From Rhodospirillaceae bacterium (lineage in GTDB: Bacteria; Pseudomonadota; Alphaproteobacteria; CACIAM-22H2): a stretch of 64,000 bases of DNA. Location of the stretch: NCBI GenBank assembly GCA_022843945.1, contig JALHMR010000001.1, positions 1-64,000 of the forward strand, given 5' to 3'. The position numbers and the translations under genes are program-made. Positions 6,720 to 15,890 of this stretch are shown here, piece by piece. Every line of letters starts with the position of its first letter. The stretch's first letter is position 1. Under the pieces are notes generated by a model. The model was given only the letters and a program-made list of their open reading frames with translations, was not told the origin of the DNA and ran no database searches.

Positions 6720-8639
6720 ATGCCCGGCGACGTTAACCGGCTTCTCGGGGGAGCGGTCTCGGTGAATTCGGGGAGGGGAGAGCAAGCGGCCGCGCCCTGG
6801 CGCGGGGTCCGCCGCTGGGCCGCACTCGCGGCGCTGGCGGCGTGGGCCGTTCTGGCGGTGGCCCCGACCCTCGCCCAGGCTCCCGCGCCAACAGCTCCCG
6901 CCCAGCCCGCCAGTCCCGCCCAGCCGGAAGGCCCGTCCGAGATCCAGGCGCCGCGGCGCCCCGCCGTCGCCACGCGGCACATGGCGGTGGCCGCCAATCC
7001 GATCGCCGCCGAGGTCGGGCGCGAGATCCTGCGGCAGGGCGGCAGCGCGGTCGACGCGGTGATCGCCATGCAGATGGTGCTGACCCTGGTCGAGCCGCAA
7101 TCCTCGGGCATCGGCGGCGGCGGCTTCCTGCTGCACTACGATGCCTCGCGCAAGACCATCATCACCTATGACGGGCGCGAAACCGCGCCGGCCGCGGCGA
7201 CGCCGGAGATGTTCCTGCAGGCCGACGGCAATCCCCTGCCCTTCGCCGAGGCCTCGGTCGGCGGGCACGCGGTCGGCACGCCCGGCCTGGTGCGCATGCT
7301 GGAGACGGCGCACCGCGAATACGGGCGGCTGCCCTGGCACCGGCTGTTCGAGCCGGCGATGAGCCTGGCCGAGGGCGGCTTCGCGGTCAGCCCGCGCCTG
7401 GCCCAGCTGATCGTCGACACGCCGCAGCTCAAGGAGATGCGCGGCACGCGCCAGCATTTCTACAAGGACAACGGCAAGGGCGAACCCTATGCCGCGGGCG
7501 AGCGCATCTATAATCCTTCGCTGTTCGAGACGTTCCGCCGCGTCGCCAATGGCGGCTCGGACGCCTTCTATCGCGGGGTCATCGCCCGGGACATGGTGGC
7601 CGCGGTCGGCGACCCGAAGGAGCAGGGCGACCCGGCGAAAGCCGAGCGCCGGGCCGGGCGCCTGTCGCTCGCCGACCTCGCCCTCTATCGCGCGATCAAG
7701 CGCGACCCGGTCTGTGTCATCTACCGGGGCCTGCGCATCTGCGGCATGGGCCCGCCCTCGTCGGGCGGCGTCACGGTCGCCCAGATCCTGCTGCTGCTCG
7801 AGCGCTTCACCCTGCGCGACCACGCGCCGGGCTCGATCGAGGCGGTGCACCTGATCTCCGAGGCGCAGCGCCTGGCCTTCGCCGACCGCAACCGCTACCT
7901 CGCCGATGCCGACATGGCCAACGTGCCGGTGCGCGCCCTGACCAGCCGCTCCTATCTCGAGCCGCGCTCCGAGCTGATCGTGCCGTTCAAGGCCATGGGC
8001 CGCGCCGAGCCGGGCCGCCCCGGTGTCGCGCATCTCATGCTCAACCCGGCCCCGGACAACACGCGCGAGATCCCCTCGACCTCGCATCTGAGCGCGGTCG
8101 ACTCGGCCGGCAACGCCGTGGCCCTGACCAGCAGCATCGAGAACGCCTTCGGCTCGCGCCTTTTCGTGCGCGGCTTCCTGCTCAACAACCAGATGACCGA
8201 CTTCGCGCTCAAACCGACCGACGAGCGCGGCCAGCTGGCGCTCAACCGCATCGAGCCCGGCAAGCGGCCGCGCAGCTCGATGTCGCCGACCATCGTCACC
8301 GACCGCGAGCGCCGCCTGGTGATGACCCTGGGCTCGCCCGGCGGGGCGCGCATCATCCCCTATGTGGCGCAGGCGCTGATCGCCACCATCGACTGGCGGC
8401 TCGACATCCAGAAGGCCGTCGAGCTGCCGCACCACGCCAACCTCAATGGCGCGACACAGCTCGAGGAAGGCACCCGGCTGGCGGCGCTGGCCGAGGAGCT
8501 GAAGCGGCTCGGCCACAATGTGGAGACCGGGCCGATGACCAGCGGCCTGCACGGCATCCAGGTGGTGCGGCGCGGCGACAAGACGCAGCTGCTGGGCGGC
8601 GCCGACCCCCGGCGCGAGGGCGTGGCGCTGGGAGACTGA
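6720..8639 (+). CDS. ggt: Gamma-glutamyltransferase / glutathione hydrolase
   Basis: A 639-residue Ntn-hydrolase that hydrolyses or transfers the gamma-glutamyl group of glutathione and related peptides in the periplasm. The precursor is cut autocatalytically before T454 (STSHLSAVD), which becomes the nucleophile and N-terminus of the small subunit. Other landmarks: GGSAVDAVIAMQMVLTLVEP, SSGIGGGGF, GRETAP, and in the small subunit SSIENAFGS, RGFLLNNQMTDF and GSPGGARI. The ATG at 6720 is preceded by AAGGCAGGA. A hydrophobic stretch (AALAALAAWAVLAVAPTLA) follows about 28 residues later and acts as a late signal or anchor; upstream in-frame codons come from a repeat and are not coding. The N-terminus is unusually long and rich in Pro and Ala. 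Confidence 0.93.
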   Translation: MPGDVNRLLGGAVSVNSGRGEQAAAPWRGVRRWAALAALAAWAVLAVAPTLAQAPAPTAPAQPASPAQPEGPSEIQAPRRPAVATRHMAVAANPIAAEVGREILRQGGSAVDAVIAMQMVLTLVEPQSSGIGGGGFLLHYDASRKTIITYDGRETAPAAATPEMFLQADGNPLPFAEASVGGHAVGTPGLVRMLETAHREYGRLPWHRLFEPAMSLAEGGFAVSPRLAQLIVDTPQLKEMRGTRQHFYKDNGKGEPYAAGERIYNPSLFETFRRVANGGSDAFYRGVIARDMVAAVGDPKEQGDPAKAERRAGRLSLADLALYRAIKRDPVCVIYRGLRICGMGPPSSGGVTVAQILLLLERFTLRDHAPGSIEAVHLISEAQRLAFADRNRYLADADMANVPVRALTSRSYLEPRSELIVPFKAMGRAEPGRPGVAHLMLNPAPDNTREIPSTSHLSAVDSAGNAVALTSSIENAFGSRLFVRGFLLNNQMTDFALKPTDERGQLALNRIEPGKRPRSSMSPTIVTDRERRLVMTLGSPGGARIIPYVAQALIATIDWRLDIQKAVELPHHANLNGATQLEEGTRLAALAEELKRLGHNVETGPMTSGLHGIQVVRRGDKTQLLGGADPRREGVALGD

Positions 8640-8719
8640 GCGGGGATTGCCCCTCCAGGCTTGACCGTTTCTCTACCGTCGGTTGAAATGGCCCCTACAC
8701 GTTGGCGAAGGGGGCTACC

Positions 8720-9730
8720 ATGCGTCGCGCAGCGTTTGCATTCGTGTCTATTCTGGCGTCAGTCATTCCAGCCTACGCCGCTGCGCAACAGTCCCCCGCG
8801 ACGATTACGCGCGATCGCTCGAAGATCGTTCTCAGCATGCCCGGTCTTCAAGGAGGTCGGGAGATCTACCAATACATGGGGTGGGATGCTCGATATCACG
8901 TAGAGACTTCTTATGCCGCCCAGGTCTCTTCAAGCGGGAATTACCCGCGCGCCCAAGTTTACGTCCGACTTCTCTCACCTGGAATTGTCTGGACACACAA
9001 CAAGGACATTACCGAGCAATCCGTAAAAAGCTTCGCTCCCTTCTTTAAAGATCGAGCGGTCCGAATGACGGTTACGAGCAGCGGCGGCGGGAACGAAGCA
9101 CGGCGTTTCGCGCGCTTCGAGGTCGATAACGCAGATTGCATTCTGTTTCACGTTACCGATGCCTACGCTGTCGGCGGCAGCGCTCCGACCTTACATTCGG
9201 GTGGCGGAAAATTGACTCCATCTGCAAGCGGCATCTATTGCGGCGCGCAGGGTGCGAAATTGACCGACACTGAAATCGCTGCAGTTTTCAACGGCTATCA
9301 GATCATTCAGAATCCAGGTGCATCTGCGGCAGCGGTGACTCCCCCACCTCCTGCCCCGACCACGCCTCCCGCGCTCGTTCGAACCCCGTCCATCCCGCAG
9401 GCTGCTCTACCCGGCCCAACCAAGCCCGTCCCAATTCCTTTCGCCGCGTCATGGGAAGGTGTTGCACGTCTCATCGCAGGCTCGCTGCAGCGGGACGAGG
9501 CGGACCGGAACGTCGGCGAGGTCAAAGCCACTCTTCCGGACAACCGCGGCTCCTGTACCGGCAAATGGCATCTTCTTGCTTCTGATGCCGAGGCTGGGGG
9601 GACCTGGACGTTAAGCTGCGATAGCGGGTTGGCGGCAAGCGGCACGTTCAAGCCCGCCGGTGTGAATCGTGGCAGCGGGCAGGGTTTCGACGCACAAGGT
9701 CGCCGCATCGAAGTAAACTTCGGCCAATAA
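8720..9730 (+). CDS. Secreted hypothetical protein with Pro-rich linker
   Basis: I do not recognise this 336-residue protein. The ATG at 8720 follows a GAAGGGGG ribosome site and starts a signal peptide (MRRAAFAFVSILASVIPAYA). Residues about 25-195 form a first region with two cysteines (NADCILF, GIYCGAQ). A linker of alternating Pro, Ala and Thr (about 208-240) leads to a smaller C-terminal region (about 245-336) with another cysteine pair (GSCTGKWHLL, WTLSCDSGL) and a lipocalin- or META-like strand pattern ending GQGFDAQGRRIEVNFGQ. Base composition is less GC-rich than in ggt and rlmI on either side, hinting at separate acquisition. The layout suggests a two-domain envelope protein with two disulfides. 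Confidence 0.7.
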   Translation: MRRAAFAFVSILASVIPAYAAAQQSPATITRDRSKIVLSMPGLQGGREIYQYMGWDARYHVETSYAAQVSSSGNYPRAQVYVRLLSPGIVWTHNKDITEQSVKSFAPFFKDRAVRMTVTSSGGGNEARRFARFEVDNADCILFHVTDAYAVGGSAPTLHSGGGKLTPSASGIYCGAQGAKLTDTEIAAVFNGYQIIQNPGASAAAVTPPPPAPTTPPALVRTPSIPQAALPGPTKPVPIPFAASWEGVARLIAGSLQRDEADRNVGEVKATLPDNRGSCTGKWHLLASDAEAGGTWTLSCDSGLAASGTFKPAGVNRGSGQGFDAQGRRIEVNFGQ

Positions 9731-9773
9731 ACGCCCCTACCGCCTCCGGCGCGGCGCTGTATGCTGCGCCGCC

Positions 9774-10952
9774 ATGACGCCTCCGATCATTCGCCTGCAG
9801 CCCGGCCGCCACAAGCGCGCCAAGTTCGGCCACCCCTGGGTCTACTCCAACGAGATCGCCATGGATGCGGCGGCCAAGGCACTGCCGCGCGGCTCGATCG
9901 TCCGGCTCGAAGCCTCAACCGGCGAGGCGCTGGGTGTCGCCCTGTTCAATCCGCACACCTTGATCGCGGCGCGCCTGCTCGCCCGCGATCCGGCGACCGT
10001 GATCGATGCAGGATTCCTCGCAGCGCGGCTGCGCGCGGCGCTCGCCTTGCGCGAGACGCTCTATCCGGGCGGGCATTACCGGCTGATCCATGCCGAGGCC
10101 GACGGCTTGCCGGGGCTGGTGGTCGACCGCTACGGCAAGGCTATTTCGCTGCAGGCCAACACCGCCGGCATGGAGGCGCTGCTGCCGCCACTGCTGGAAG
10201 CGCTTGACGCGGTGCTGGCGCCGGAGATCGTGGTGCTGCGCAACGACAGCAGCGCGCGCGGCCTCGAAGGCGTTCCCCAGGAAGTGAAGGTCGCCAAGGG
10301 CAGCCTAGACGGACCGGTTGAATTGATCGAGAACGGCGCCCGCTTCCTCGCCGATCTCCAGGGCGGGCAGAAGACCGGCTGGTTCTACGACCAGCGCGAG
10401 AACCGCGCGGCGGTGGCGCGCCTCGCCCGCGGGTGCCGCGTGCTCGACCTCTACACCTATGGCGGCGGCTTCGCGGTGACGGCGGCGCTGGCCGGGGCGG
10501 CCGAGGTCACGGCCGTCGACAGCTCCGAATCAGCACTGGCGCTGGCCGCGCGCTCGGCCGAGCTCAATGGCGTGAAACTGACGACGCAGCGCGCGGAAGT
10601 CTTCGCCGAGCTCGAGCGGCGGGCGGCGGCGGGCGAGCGCTACGACATCGTGGTCGCCGATCCGCCGGCCTTCGTCAAATCCAAGAAGGATCTCGCGGCC
10701 GGCTCGCGCGGCTACCGCAAGCTCGCGCGCCTCTCGGCTTCGCTTGTGAGCCCTGGCGGTTTCCTGTTCATCGCCTCGTGCTCGCACAATGTCGAGCGCG
10801 CGCTGTTCGACGAGGAAGTGCGTCGCGGCCTGGGCGATGCCCGGCGCGGCGGGCGCATCCTGCTGTCCAGCGGCGCCGCCCCCGACCATCCGGTGCATCC
10901 GGCGCTGCCGGAGTCGGTCTATCTCAAGGGCTCGCTGATCCAGCTCGATTAG
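9774..10952 (+). CDS. rlmI: 23S rRNA (cytosine-C5) methyltransferase, RlmI family
   Basis: A 392-residue SAM-dependent RNA methyltransferase with an N-terminal PUA domain. It begins with the PUA-like RLQPGRHKRAKFGHPWVYSN, followed by the RlmI middle part with HAEADGLPGLVVDRYG and LADLQGGQKTGWFYDQRENR. The SAM-binding motif is VLDLYTYGGGFAVTAALAGA with VDSSESAL, and the catalytic motif is VVADPPAFVKSKKDL, followed by IASCSHNV, where the C-S-C type motif VI lies. Length and order are normal for the family. It converges with the DUF547 gene, their stop codons overlapping by 4 bp. Confidence 0.9.
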   Translation: MTPPIIRLQPGRHKRAKFGHPWVYSNEIAMDAAAKALPRGSIVRLEASTGEALGVALFNPHTLIAARLLARDPATVIDAGFLAARLRAALALRETLYPGGHYRLIHAEADGLPGLVVDRYGKAISLQANTAGMEALLPPLLEALDAVLAPEIVVLRNDSSARGLEGVPQEVKVAKGSLDGPVELIENGARFLADLQGGQKTGWFYDQRENRAAVARLARGCRVLDLYTYGGGFAVTAALAGAAEVTAVDSSESALALAARSAELNGVKLTTQRAEVFAELERRAAAGERYDIVVADPPAFVKSKKDLAAGSRGYRKLARLSASLVSPGGFLFIASCSHNVERALFDEEVRRGLGDARRGGRILLSSGAAPDHPVHPALPESVYLKGSLIQLD

Positions 10953-11773
10953 CGGGCGTCGTTGAGTGACCAGTCGTAGGCGTCGCGGTCGATCCGCGTA
11001 CGCCCCTCGAGGGCGGCGCCGTAGCGCTTCAGGTGCTCGATCACGCCCGTGTCGCTGCCGCCGAAATCCTCGCGGAACCAGACGTAGAGGCTGGACACGA
11101 CCAGCCGCCCCTCGGCGATGCGGGCTCCACGGGGATGCGCGGCATAGGCCCGCGCCCCCTCATCCAGCAAACGCTCGGCATTGGACGCGGTGAAGGCCTC
11201 GCGCGCCAGGTTCGGACAGCCGAGCGAGGCGCAGTTGACGGCGTAGTGCAGGCGCGCATCGCGCCAGATCGGCCGCAGGATACGGTGCTCGATATCGTCG
11301 AGCGAAACCTCCTCGCCGGCGATCCTGACCAGCTTGCGGCCCCACGGGCCGCTGCTGAACAGGCCGGGCGAGATGTCGATGTCGCGGATGCTCTTCACCG
11401 GATAATGGGCAAGCACTGTCTTCACGGTGAGCGCGTTGTAGAGGTTGATCCACAGCGCGAGCTGCTCCGGCCGGTTCAGCCGGTCGACGGGGGTCGCCGC
11501 CAGCGCGTCGACATAGGCGGCGAGGCGGGCCTTGTCGTCGGCGGTCACCCGCGCATAGGCAACGCGGTGGATGCCGTCCGCACCCGCCGTCACGTAGGCC
11601 TTGAGCCAGCGCTCCCAGGCGGTGTGATCAACGACGACGCCCGAGGCCGGATCGTGCTTCTCCCAGCGCGGCCAGAGGTGGGCGCGTGGCGCGGCTTCGG
11701 CCAGCGCCAGGCTGAACAGGGTAAAGCCGAGAACGATGGCGAGGAGACGCAGGATGGGCCCGAGCATACCCAT
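10949..11773 (-). CDS. DUF547 domain protein, secreted
   Basis: A 274-residue protein with a signal peptide (MGMLGPILRLLAIVLGFTLF) and a DUF547 domain. Characteristic pieces are the LALWINLYNALTVKTVLAHY block, ISPGLFSS, and HYAVNCASLGCPNL, where the Cys, Ser and Cys residues resemble a thiol-protease-like active site that has been proposed but not established for the family. The start at 11773 is chosen for the signal peptide. Function is unknown; DUF547 proteins are generally envelope proteins. It ends on top of rlmI and has no obvious operon partner. Confidence 0.82.
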   Translation of the reverse strand: MGMLGPILRLLAIVLGFTLFSLALAEAAPRAHLWPRWEKHDPASGVVVDHTAWERWLKAYVTAGADGIHRVAYARVTADDKARLAAYVDALAATPVDRLNRPEQLALWINLYNALTVKTVLAHYPVKSIRDIDISPGLFSSGPWGRKLVRIAGEEVSLDDIEHRILRPIWRDARLHYAVNCASLGCPNLAREAFTASNAERLLDEGARAYAAHPRGARIAEGRLVVSSLYVWFREDFGGSDTGVIEHLKRYGAALEGRTRIDRDAYDWSLNDAR

Positions 11774-11824
11774 ATGTACGCATGGGCGGACCCACGGGCC
11801 AGCCTGGCTCACGACGATGTGAGG

Positions 11825-12589
11825 CTAACGGCGCGTCGCGACGATGAACAGCCGGCGCATGGTCAGCAGGGTGCGGCCATCGGCGCGGCGCGGATAGGCC
11901 GCCGCGACCTTCTCGCCGTAGAGCCGGATGAAGGCTTTGCGCTCCGCTCCCTTGAGCCGCTCGAGCACCGGCGTGAGCAGCGAGCCCATGAACCATTGCA
12001 GCATCGGGTTGTCGCCTTCGAGCACATGCTGGTATTCGGTCTCCCAGATATCGAGCGCCGCCTGCGGCGCCAGAAGATCGTAGTACTGCGCCGGCTCCAG
12101 CACCGGGTTGCTGAACACCGCGCCTGCGAGCTTCGCCGACCAGGCCGGGTCGCGCGCGAGCGCAAAGAGGCTCTGATGCGACGGGTTCGCCGCCTGGTGC
12201 GGCATCTGGACGGCGAGCACGCCGCCCGGCCGCAAGGCGGCGAGCAGGCGGGCGAACAACGTCGCGTGGCCGTCGACCCAGTGCAGGGCGGCGTTGGAAA
12301 AGATCAGGTCGGCCGGCACGGGCGGCCGCCAGGCAGCGACATCGGCCTGCTCCCAGGCGATGCCGGGGATGGCGCGCGCCTTGTCCAGCATCGCCGCCGA
12401 GCCGTCGATGCCGGTGACCCGGGCCTGTGGCCAGCGCTCGGCCAGCAGCTTTGTGGCGTTGCCGGGACCGCAGCCCAGATCGTAGACCGAGGCCGGCCGC
12501 TCCAGCGGGATACGCGCCATCAGGTCGATGACCGGTCGCAGCCGGTGGTCGGCGAATTTCAGGTACTGCGCGGGGTCCCAGTTGCTCAT
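11825..12589 (-). CDS. tam: Trans-aconitate 2-methyltransferase-like SAM methyltransferase
   Basis: A 254-residue class I methyltransferase nearly the same length as E. coli Tam (252). It starts MSNWDPAQYLKFADHRLRPV, the family N-terminus, and shows SAM motif I VYDLGCGPGNATKLLAERWP, motif II VTGIDGSAAML, and LIFSNAALHWVDGH. The C-terminus with DGRTLLTMRRLFIVATRR is also Tam-like. Tam methylates trans-aconitate, a by-product that inhibits aconitase. It is divergent from the cupin gene with only 39 bp between starts, so the two probably share a promoter region. Confidence 0.85.
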   Translation of the reverse strand: MSNWDPAQYLKFADHRLRPVIDLMARIPLERPASVYDLGCGPGNATKLLAERWPQARVTGIDGSAAMLDKARAIPGIAWEQADVAAWRPPVPADLIFSNAALHWVDGHATLFARLLAALRPGGVLAVQMPHQAANPSHQSLFALARDPAWSAKLAGAVFSNPVLEPAQYYDLLAPQAALDIWETEYQHVLEGDNPMLQWFMGSLLTPVLERLKGAERKAFIRLYGEKVAAAYPRRADGRTLLTMRRLFIVATRR

Positions 12590-12628
12590 GCCTTGAGTAT
12601 ACTCACGCGGCCAAGCCGGAGTACTGCG

Positions 12629-12961
12629 ATGAAGATCCCCACCCTGCCCTTCACCATCACCGACTGGAAAAAGGTCGAGCCGACGCGCCATCCCGGCGAC
12701 AGCGGCGAGGCGCTGTGGCGCACGCTCAACATCGGCGACCTGCGGGTGCGGCTGGTCGAGTACTCGCCGGGCTACGCCGCCGATCACTGGTGCGACCGCG
12801 GCCATGTGCTCTACGTCGTCGAGGGCGAGCTGGTGACCGAGCTCAAGGACGGCCGCAGCTTCACCCTCAAGCCCGGCATGAGCTACCAGGTCTCCGATCA
12901 CGGCGACGCGGCGCACCGCTCGACCACCACGACCGGGGCCAAGCTCTTCATCGTCGACTAA
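12629..12961 (+). CDS. Small cupin protein with a DHWC motif
   Basis: A 110-residue single-domain cupin. The first cupin motif contains ADHWCDRGHVLYVVEGELV and the second RSFTLKPGMSYQVSDHGDAA with a final H96. The D52-H53-W54-C55 run marks a family catalogued as DHCW-motif cupins, small metal-binding beta-barrels with no known reaction. It lies divergently from the methyltransferase gene with a 39-bp gap and is followed by a family B repeat. Its metal-binding residues look intact (H53, H59, H96). Confidence 0.8.
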   Translation: MKIPTLPFTITDWKKVEPTRHPGDSGEALWRTLNIGDLRVRLVEYSPGYAADHWCDRGHVLYVVEGELVTELKDGRSFTLKPGMSYQVSDHGDAAHRSTTTTGAKLFIVD

Positions 12962-12962
12962 A

Positions 12963-13052
12963 AACCCTCGTCCTGAGGAGCGAGCACAGCGAGCGTCTCG
13001 AAGGACGTCGACATCCTTCGAGACAGCCCTTCGGGCCTCCTCAGGATGAGGT
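12963..13052. repeat. Palindromic repeat, family B, full element
   Basis: A 90-bp inverted repeat with outer arms ACCCTCGTCCTGAGGAG and CTCCTCAGGATGAGGTT, and inner pairs CTCGAAGGA / TCCTTCGAG. It fills the gap between the convergent cupin and sensor kinase genes and is followed by ATCTTTTTATT, so it probably works as a terminator for one or both. Confidence 0.85.
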
Positions 13053-13059
13053 TATCTTT

Positions 13060-14478
13060 TTATTCCGCGGCCCGGCTGCCGGTGGCGACCACGCCCGGCA
13101 GCTCGAGCCGGAAGACCGTGCCGGTGGCGGCGGTCGTGACCAGCGTGAGCTCGCCGCCATGGCCACGCACCAGGTCGCGGGCGATGGCCAGGCCGAGGCC
13201 CGTGCCGCCGGCGCGCGCCGAGCCGGTGAAGGGCATGAACAGCTTGTCGCGCGCCTTGGGGGCGAGCCCCGGCCCGTCATCGGCAACCTCGACGGCGATT
13301 CCACCACCGCCGGTCTGCGAGCCGCTCAGGCGCACGCTGCGTGCGCCCGCCTCGACGGCGTTGCGCGCGAGATTCACCAGCACGCGGAAGAGCTGGTCAC
13401 GGTCGGCGACGATGTCGAGCGCCGGCAGAGCGAGCTCGATCCGCGCCCGCTCGGCGGTCAGCAGGTTGACCACGCGGGCGGCCTCGGCGCCCAGCCCGTC
13501 GAGGCTGAAGCGCTGGCGGCGCGGCGGCGGCACGTCCTCGCGCGCGTAGTCGAGCGTCTGGCTGCACAGGGCGATGGCCCGGTCGATCGAGGCGATGACC
13601 GTGGGCGCCAGGCGCCGGACCTCGGGATCGGCCGAGTCCGACAGCCGGTCGGAGACCAGCTGCGCGGTGGACAGAATCCCGCGCAGGTCATGACTGATCT
13701 TGGCCACCGCGATGCCCAGCGCCGCCAGGCGTTCCTTCTGGCGCAGGCTGGCGCGCAGCGCCTGCTGCAGGTCGGCGAGCCCGCCCTCGGCGATGCCGAT
13801 CTCGTCGCTGCGGCCGCTGGAATGGATGTCGCTCAGCGGATCCTCGGGCGCGTCGCGGAAGGCGATCATGTGGCCGGTCAGCCGGCGCAAGGGGCGCACG
13901 AACATCCACTGCAGCGAGAGATAGACGAGACAGGCGGTGATGAAGGAGATGACCAGCGACAGGCCGAGGATGCGCCAGGAGAAATCGATCATGCCCTGGC
14001 GCAGCGGCGATTCGTCGACCAGCACCTCGATGATCACGCCGTCCTGGCGCGGCGAATCTCCGATCACATGCAAGGTGCGCGTGCCCTCGCCGAGCAGGGT
14101 CATGTAGGCCTCGCGCACCGGCCCGACCATGTCCATCATGCCGTCACCGCGCAGATCGAAGCGCGCATCGGCCTGCGGCGGCATGTCGCCGGCCAGCACG
14201 CGGCGCGGCTCGCCGGGCTTCTGGATGACGATGGCATGCGCCTCGGCATGGGCGAGCAGCTCGGCCTTGAGCTCTTCGCTGACCATGTGGTCGGGCGTCG
14301 CATCGAGGGCCAGCGAGGCGAGTCGCGCGGCGGTCAGCCGGTCGACCATCCAGTCCATGCGGAACTTGGCGATCGACGGCGTATAGATCAGGAACTCGGC
14401 CAGCATGACGAAGAAGATGGTCAGGCCGAGCAGCCGGGCCGAGAGCCCGGTGAGGCCGGTGGGCAGCGCGGTCTTCAT
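13060..14478 (-). CDS. Membrane sensor histidine kinase
   Basis: A 472-residue two-component sensor. It has a membrane helix at about 13-33, a periplasmic sensor region to about 165, a second helix at 167-190, a HAMP-like segment to about 245, then the kinase core. The phosphorylated residue is H263 in KISHDLRGILS; this HDLRG form of the H-box differs from the usual HExRTPL. N-box LVNLARNAVEAGA (N373), G1 DDGPGL and G2 GGTGLGLAIARDL are intact. The ATG at 14478 starts 2 bp after the stop of the upstream reductase gene, giving strong translational coupling. No response regulator lies nearby, so it is an orphan kinase whose operon partners suggest redox sensing. Confidence 0.9.
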   Translation of the reverse strand: MKTALPTGLTGLSARLLGLTIFFVMLAEFLIYTPSIAKFRMDWMVDRLTAARLASLALDATPDHMVSEELKAELLAHAEAHAIVIQKPGEPRRVLAGDMPPQADARFDLRGDGMMDMVGPVREAYMTLLGEGTRTLHVIGDSPRQDGVIIEVLVDESPLRQGMIDFSWRILGLSLVISFITACLVYLSLQWMFVRPLRRLTGHMIAFRDAPEDPLSDIHSSGRSDEIGIAEGGLADLQQALRASLRQKERLAALGIAVAKISHDLRGILSTAQLVSDRLSDSADPEVRRLAPTVIASIDRAIALCSQTLDYAREDVPPPRRQRFSLDGLGAEAARVVNLLTAERARIELALPALDIVADRDQLFRVLVNLARNAVEAGARSVRLSGSQTGGGGIAVEVADDGPGLAPKARDKLFMPFTGSARAGGTGLGLAIARDLVRGHGGELTLVTTAATGTVFRLELPGVVATGSRAAE

Positions 14479-14480
14479 CG

Positions 14481-15890
14481 TCAGCCCAACCGCGCCAGCA
14501 GACGCACCAGGCGGCGCGTCTTCGGCGAAAAGAGGGTGGGCGTGAAGAAGCTGCCGGCGGCACGCTTCGACACCTCGCTCAAGGTGGGATAGGGCGCGAT
14601 CACGCCGGCCATGTCGCGCAAGGTCAGCTTCTTCTGGATCGCCAGGCACCAGGGCAGCAGCAGCTCGCCGGCCTGCGGGCCGACGATACCGGCGCCGTGG
14701 ATCCGGCCGCGCGCGTCGGCCACCACCTTGATCAGCCCCTCGGTCTGGCGCTCCGTCTGGGCACGGTCGTTCTCGTGGAACGGCCAGCGCGCCAGGCGCA
14801 ACCCGTCGCCCAGCGTCTTCTTTGCCTCGGCCTCGGTGAGACCGACATTGGCCAGCTCCGGCTCGGTATAGGTCACCCAGGGCACCGCCGAGTGGTCGAC
14901 CTTGGTCCAGGGCAGGCGGAAGAGCGCATGGCGGATGACGATGCCGGCGTGATAGCCGGCCATGTGGGTGAACTGGAAGCCGCCGATACAGTCGCCGATG
15001 GCGTAGATGCGCCGATTGCTGGTGCGCAGCTTTGAATCCACCCCGATGCCCTTGGGCGTGAACTGCACGCCGGCCTTGTCGAGATCGAGACCGTCGACGG
15101 TCGGCTTGCGGCCTGCCGCCACGAGAAGATGCGAGCCCTCGAGGCGCTCGCCGTCCTCCAGCACCACCGTGCTGCCCTCCACCCGCGCGATCTTGATGCC
15201 TTCGCGGATCGTGATGCCGTCGTGGCGCAGGCGGCGGCGCACGAAATCGGCGAGCTCGGGATCGTCCTTAGGCAGCAGCGTGGCGAGCTCGAGGATCGTC
15301 ACCTTGGCGCCCAACCGGCGATGGGCCTGGGCCAGCTCGCAGCCGATCGGCCCGCCGCCGATGACGATGAGATGATCGGGCCGGCGATCGAGATCGAACA
15401 CCGTTTCGTTGGTCAGGAACGGCCCGTCGCGCAGGCCGGGGATCGGTGGCACGGCCGCCGAGGAGCCGGTGGCGATGACGAAGCGCCGGGCCCGCACCCG
15501 GATGTCGCCGGCCACGACCTCGTTCGGGCCGGTGAAGCGCGCGGCCTGCTGGATGACGCGCACACCCAGGCCGGTGAAGCGCTCCACCGAATCGTTGGGC
15601 GCGATCGCCGCGATCACGCCGCGCACATGCTCGCGTAGCCTGGCGTAGTCCACCAGCGGCTCGCCCGCCGTGATCCCGAACCGTGTCGCCTCTCGTATGG
15701 CGGCGGCGGCGCGCGACGCGGCGATGGTCGCCTTCGACGGCACGCAGCCATAGTTCAGGCAGTCACCGCCCATTCTGGCGCGCTCGAACAGCACGACCTT
15801 CTGGCCGAGCTGCGAGGCGCCGGCCGCGACCGACAGGCCACCCGAGCCGCCGCCGATCACGGCGATGTCGACGTCGAGAGTCTCAGCCAT
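14481..15890 (-). CDS. FAD-dependent pyridine nucleotide-disulfide oxidoreductase (mercuric reductase-like)
   Basis: A 469-residue flavoprotein of the lipoamide dehydrogenase / mercuric reductase family. It shows the FAD motif VIGGGSGGLSVA, the redox disulfide C44-LNYG-C49 in GGDCLNYGCVPSKA, the NAD(P) motif VIGGGPIGCELAQ, and the second FAD motif IYAIGDC. The C-terminal active-site region reads APYPTLSEVSKRA, where classical lipoamide dehydrogenases have HxHPTxSE; the first ligand His is replaced, so it is unlikely to be a dihydrolipoamide dehydrogenase. No N-terminal heavy-metal domain or C-terminal vicinal cysteine pair is present, arguing against true MerA. Its start overlaps the TVP38 stop by 8 bp (ATGGCTGA), a pairing often seen in bacteria. 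Confidence 0.9.
   Translation of the reverse strand: MAETLDVDIAVIGGGSGGLSVAAGASQLGQKVVLFERARMGGDCLNYGCVPSKATIAASRAAAAIREATRFGITAGEPLVDYARLREHVRGVIAAIAPNDSVERFTGLGVRVIQQAARFTGPNEVVAGDIRVRARRFVIATGSSAAVPPIPGLRDGPFLTNETVFDLDRRPDHLIVIGGGPIGCELAQAHRRLGAKVTILELATLLPKDDPELADFVRRRLRHDGITIREGIKIARVEGSTVVLEDGERLEGSHLLVAAGRKPTVDGLDLDKAGVQFTPKGIGVDSKLRTSNRRIYAIGDCIGGFQFTHMAGYHAGIVIRHALFRLPWTKVDHSAVPWVTYTEPELANVGLTEAEAKKTLGDGLRLARWPFHENDRAQTERQTEGLIKVVADARGRIHGAGIVGPQAGELLLPWCLAIQKKLTLRDMAGVIAPYPTLSEVSKRAAGSFFTPTLFSPKTRRLVRLLARLG

Noticed and set aside
14481-15890. Annotation as dihydrolipoyl dehydrogenase (lpd) or mercuric reductase (merA)
   Set aside because: The C-terminal HxHP motif of Lpd is changed to APYP, and there is neither an N-terminal metal-binding domain nor a terminal Cys pair as in MerA; no 2-oxoacid dehydrogenase or mer genes are nearby.
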